Origin: Calditrichota bacterium
GTDB taxonomy: Bacteria > Zhuqueibacterota > Zhuqueibacteria > Residuimicrobiales > Krinioviventaceae
Assembly: GCA_003818595.1 (NCBI GenBank)
Contig: RPQV01000218.1
Location: 1 to 6,285 of the forward strand
Direction of reading: 5' to 3'
DNA: 6,285 nucleotides
Below, in pieces: positions 5,503-6,285 of the stretch. The notes under the pieces are model-generated. The model was not told where the DNA came from and made no database searches. It was given only the letters and a program-made list of their open reading frames with translations. How positions within the stretch are numbered: the stretch's first letter is position 1; every line of letters starts with the position of its first letter. A program made the position numbers and the translations under genes.

Positions 5503-6285
5503 ATCAATTCACTTTTTCGCGGAGTGTACAGCTTGTAAAGCGCCGGAACCACAAAAAGCGTCAACAAGGTCGACACAGTCAGCCCGCCGATGATGGTCCA
5601 TGCCATCGGCGCCCACAGCGTGCCGCCTCCCAATGCCAACGGCAGCAGGCCGCCAATCGTGGTGGCGGTGGTTAAAAATATGGGGATGAAGCGAGTGCGG
5701 CATGATTCCAGAAGCGCTTCATCCAGTTCCATATCCTGACGCCGAAGCTGATTGGTATAGTCGACCAGGATAATCGCGTTGTTGACCACGATGCCCACCA
5801 GACTGGTCAGACCAACAAAAGCGGTGAAGGAAAATGTGTTGCCGGTCAACAGCAGGGTCGGCGTCACGCCGATCATCGACAAGGGTATCGCACTGAAGAT
5901 AATCAACGATTGCGAAAACGACCTGAACTGAAGCACCAGTACCGCCAGAACTCCTAATAGCGCCACCAGAATGGACTGGGTCATCCCGGCGAATGATTCT
6001 TCCTGCGATTCAAGTTCTCCGCCGACGACGAATCGGTATCCCCGGGGAAATTTGATGTCGTTCAATCGGGCGATGATCTTTTTAGTGACCCGGTTAACCG
6101 AATAGCCGCTTTGAACGTCCGCTGTGATGGCGCTGGATCGAACCCGGTTATAATGATCAATGATCAACGGCGACGCCTCGAATTCCCACGTCGCCAGACT
6201 CCGTAACGGAATCGATGCGCCGCTGAGGGAGGTCACGTAAATTTGATCCAGCGATTCCAGCGTTGGTTGATCCGCATAGGGCAGC
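5499..6285 (-). CDS. RND-family (HAE1/AcrB-like) efflux pump, C-terminal part (partial)
   Basis: The frame is open past the right edge (reading LPYADQPTLESLDQIY before the GTG-encoded valine at 6236), so about 261 C-terminal residues of a protein normally near 1000-1050 are seen. In order these are the end of the periplasmic porter region (VTSLSGASIPLRSLATWEF, then RVRSSAITADV), the linker FPRGYRFVVGGELESQEESF, and five membrane helices corresponding to helices 8-12. These include FVGLTSLVGIVVNNAIILVDY (helix 10, given as two parts: FVGLTSLVG and IVVNNAIILVDY) and TRFIPIFLTTATTIGGLLPL (helix 11). The position of the AcrB helix-10 lysine is asparagine here (V-N-N-A-I), as in many HAE1-like relatives. 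It pumps drugs, detergents or other amphiphiles out through an adaptor and an outer-membrane channel. Adaptor and channel genes would be expected beyond the right edge. The stop TAG is shared with the MFS stop as CTAG. Confidence 0.92.
   Translation of the reverse strand, partial: LPYADQPTLESLDQIYVTSLSGASIPLRSLATWEFEASPLIIDHYNRVRSSAITADVQSGYSVNRVTKKIIARLNDIKFPRGYRFVVGGELESQEESFAGMTQSILVALLGVLAVLVLQFRSFSQSLIIFSAIPLSMIGVTPTLLLTGNTFSFTAFVGLTSLVGIVVNNAIILVDYTNQLRRQDMELDEALLESCRTRFIPIFLTTATTIGGLLPLALGGGTLWAPMAWTIIGGLTVSTLLTLFVVPALYKLYTPRKSELI

Overview
The window looks like a bacterial chromosome segment with a patchy, partly decayed middle and conventional transport genes at the right. No gene here fixes the taxon. 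The mix of a DUF2141 secreted protein, a GlsB/YeaQ-type membrane protein, an HAE1-type RND pump, a DUF4386 relic, PIN-toxin debris and weak or absent Shine-Dalgarno sequences before several genes would fit the Bacteroidota/FCB superphylum or a neighbouring candidate phylum. That placement is inference only. Base composition is uneven: the large gene at 482-2242 is strongly AT-rich (about one third G+C by eye), while the major facilitator superfamily (MFS) and RND genes are near or above half G+C.

Layout, left to right. (1) 2-250 (+) is the C-terminal end of a GyrI-like small-molecule-binding protein cut by the left edge. (2) 251-481 is a spacer with no convincing gene. (3) 482-2242 (+) is a 586-residue, acidic, all-helical-looking protein of unknown function. 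Its C-terminus resembles the helical tail of uncharacterised proteins, some of which carry SWIM zinc fingers, but it has no SWIM motif itself. (4) About 2271-2417 holds the C-terminal third of a VapC-like PIN-domain toxin, broken by a frameshift. (5) 2497-2943 (+) is a secreted DUF2141 protein. (6) 2959-3384 (+) is a small four-helix membrane protein. (7) 3385-3954 is a 570-base stretch without an intact gene. It holds a truncated relic of a DUF4386 membrane protein, a short coding-like stretch of unknown origin, a 15-bp tandem repeat array, and a plausible promoter for the next gene. (8) 3955-4203 (+) is a GlsB/YeaQ/YmgE-type protein. (9) 4218-4268 holds two mutually exclusive hairpins. (10) 4303-5502 (+) is a 12-helix MFS transporter. 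(11) 5499-6285 (-) is the C-terminal part of an RND efflux pump. It converges on the MFS gene, and the two stop codons share a CTAG.

The genes do not form one obvious pathway. DUF2141 and the four-helix protein are close (15 bases) and probably co-transcribed. The GlsB-type gene has its own promoter candidate and a strong ribosome binding site. The MFS and RND genes are both export-type transporters on opposite strands, so they are not one operon. The strongest message of the window is turnover: two recognisable gene relics and one foreign-looking AT-rich gene lie within about 3.5 kb, between two better-preserved blocks. I found no RNA gene, CRISPR array, complete mobile element or clearly new system. 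The 586-residue protein is the best candidate for undescribed biology.
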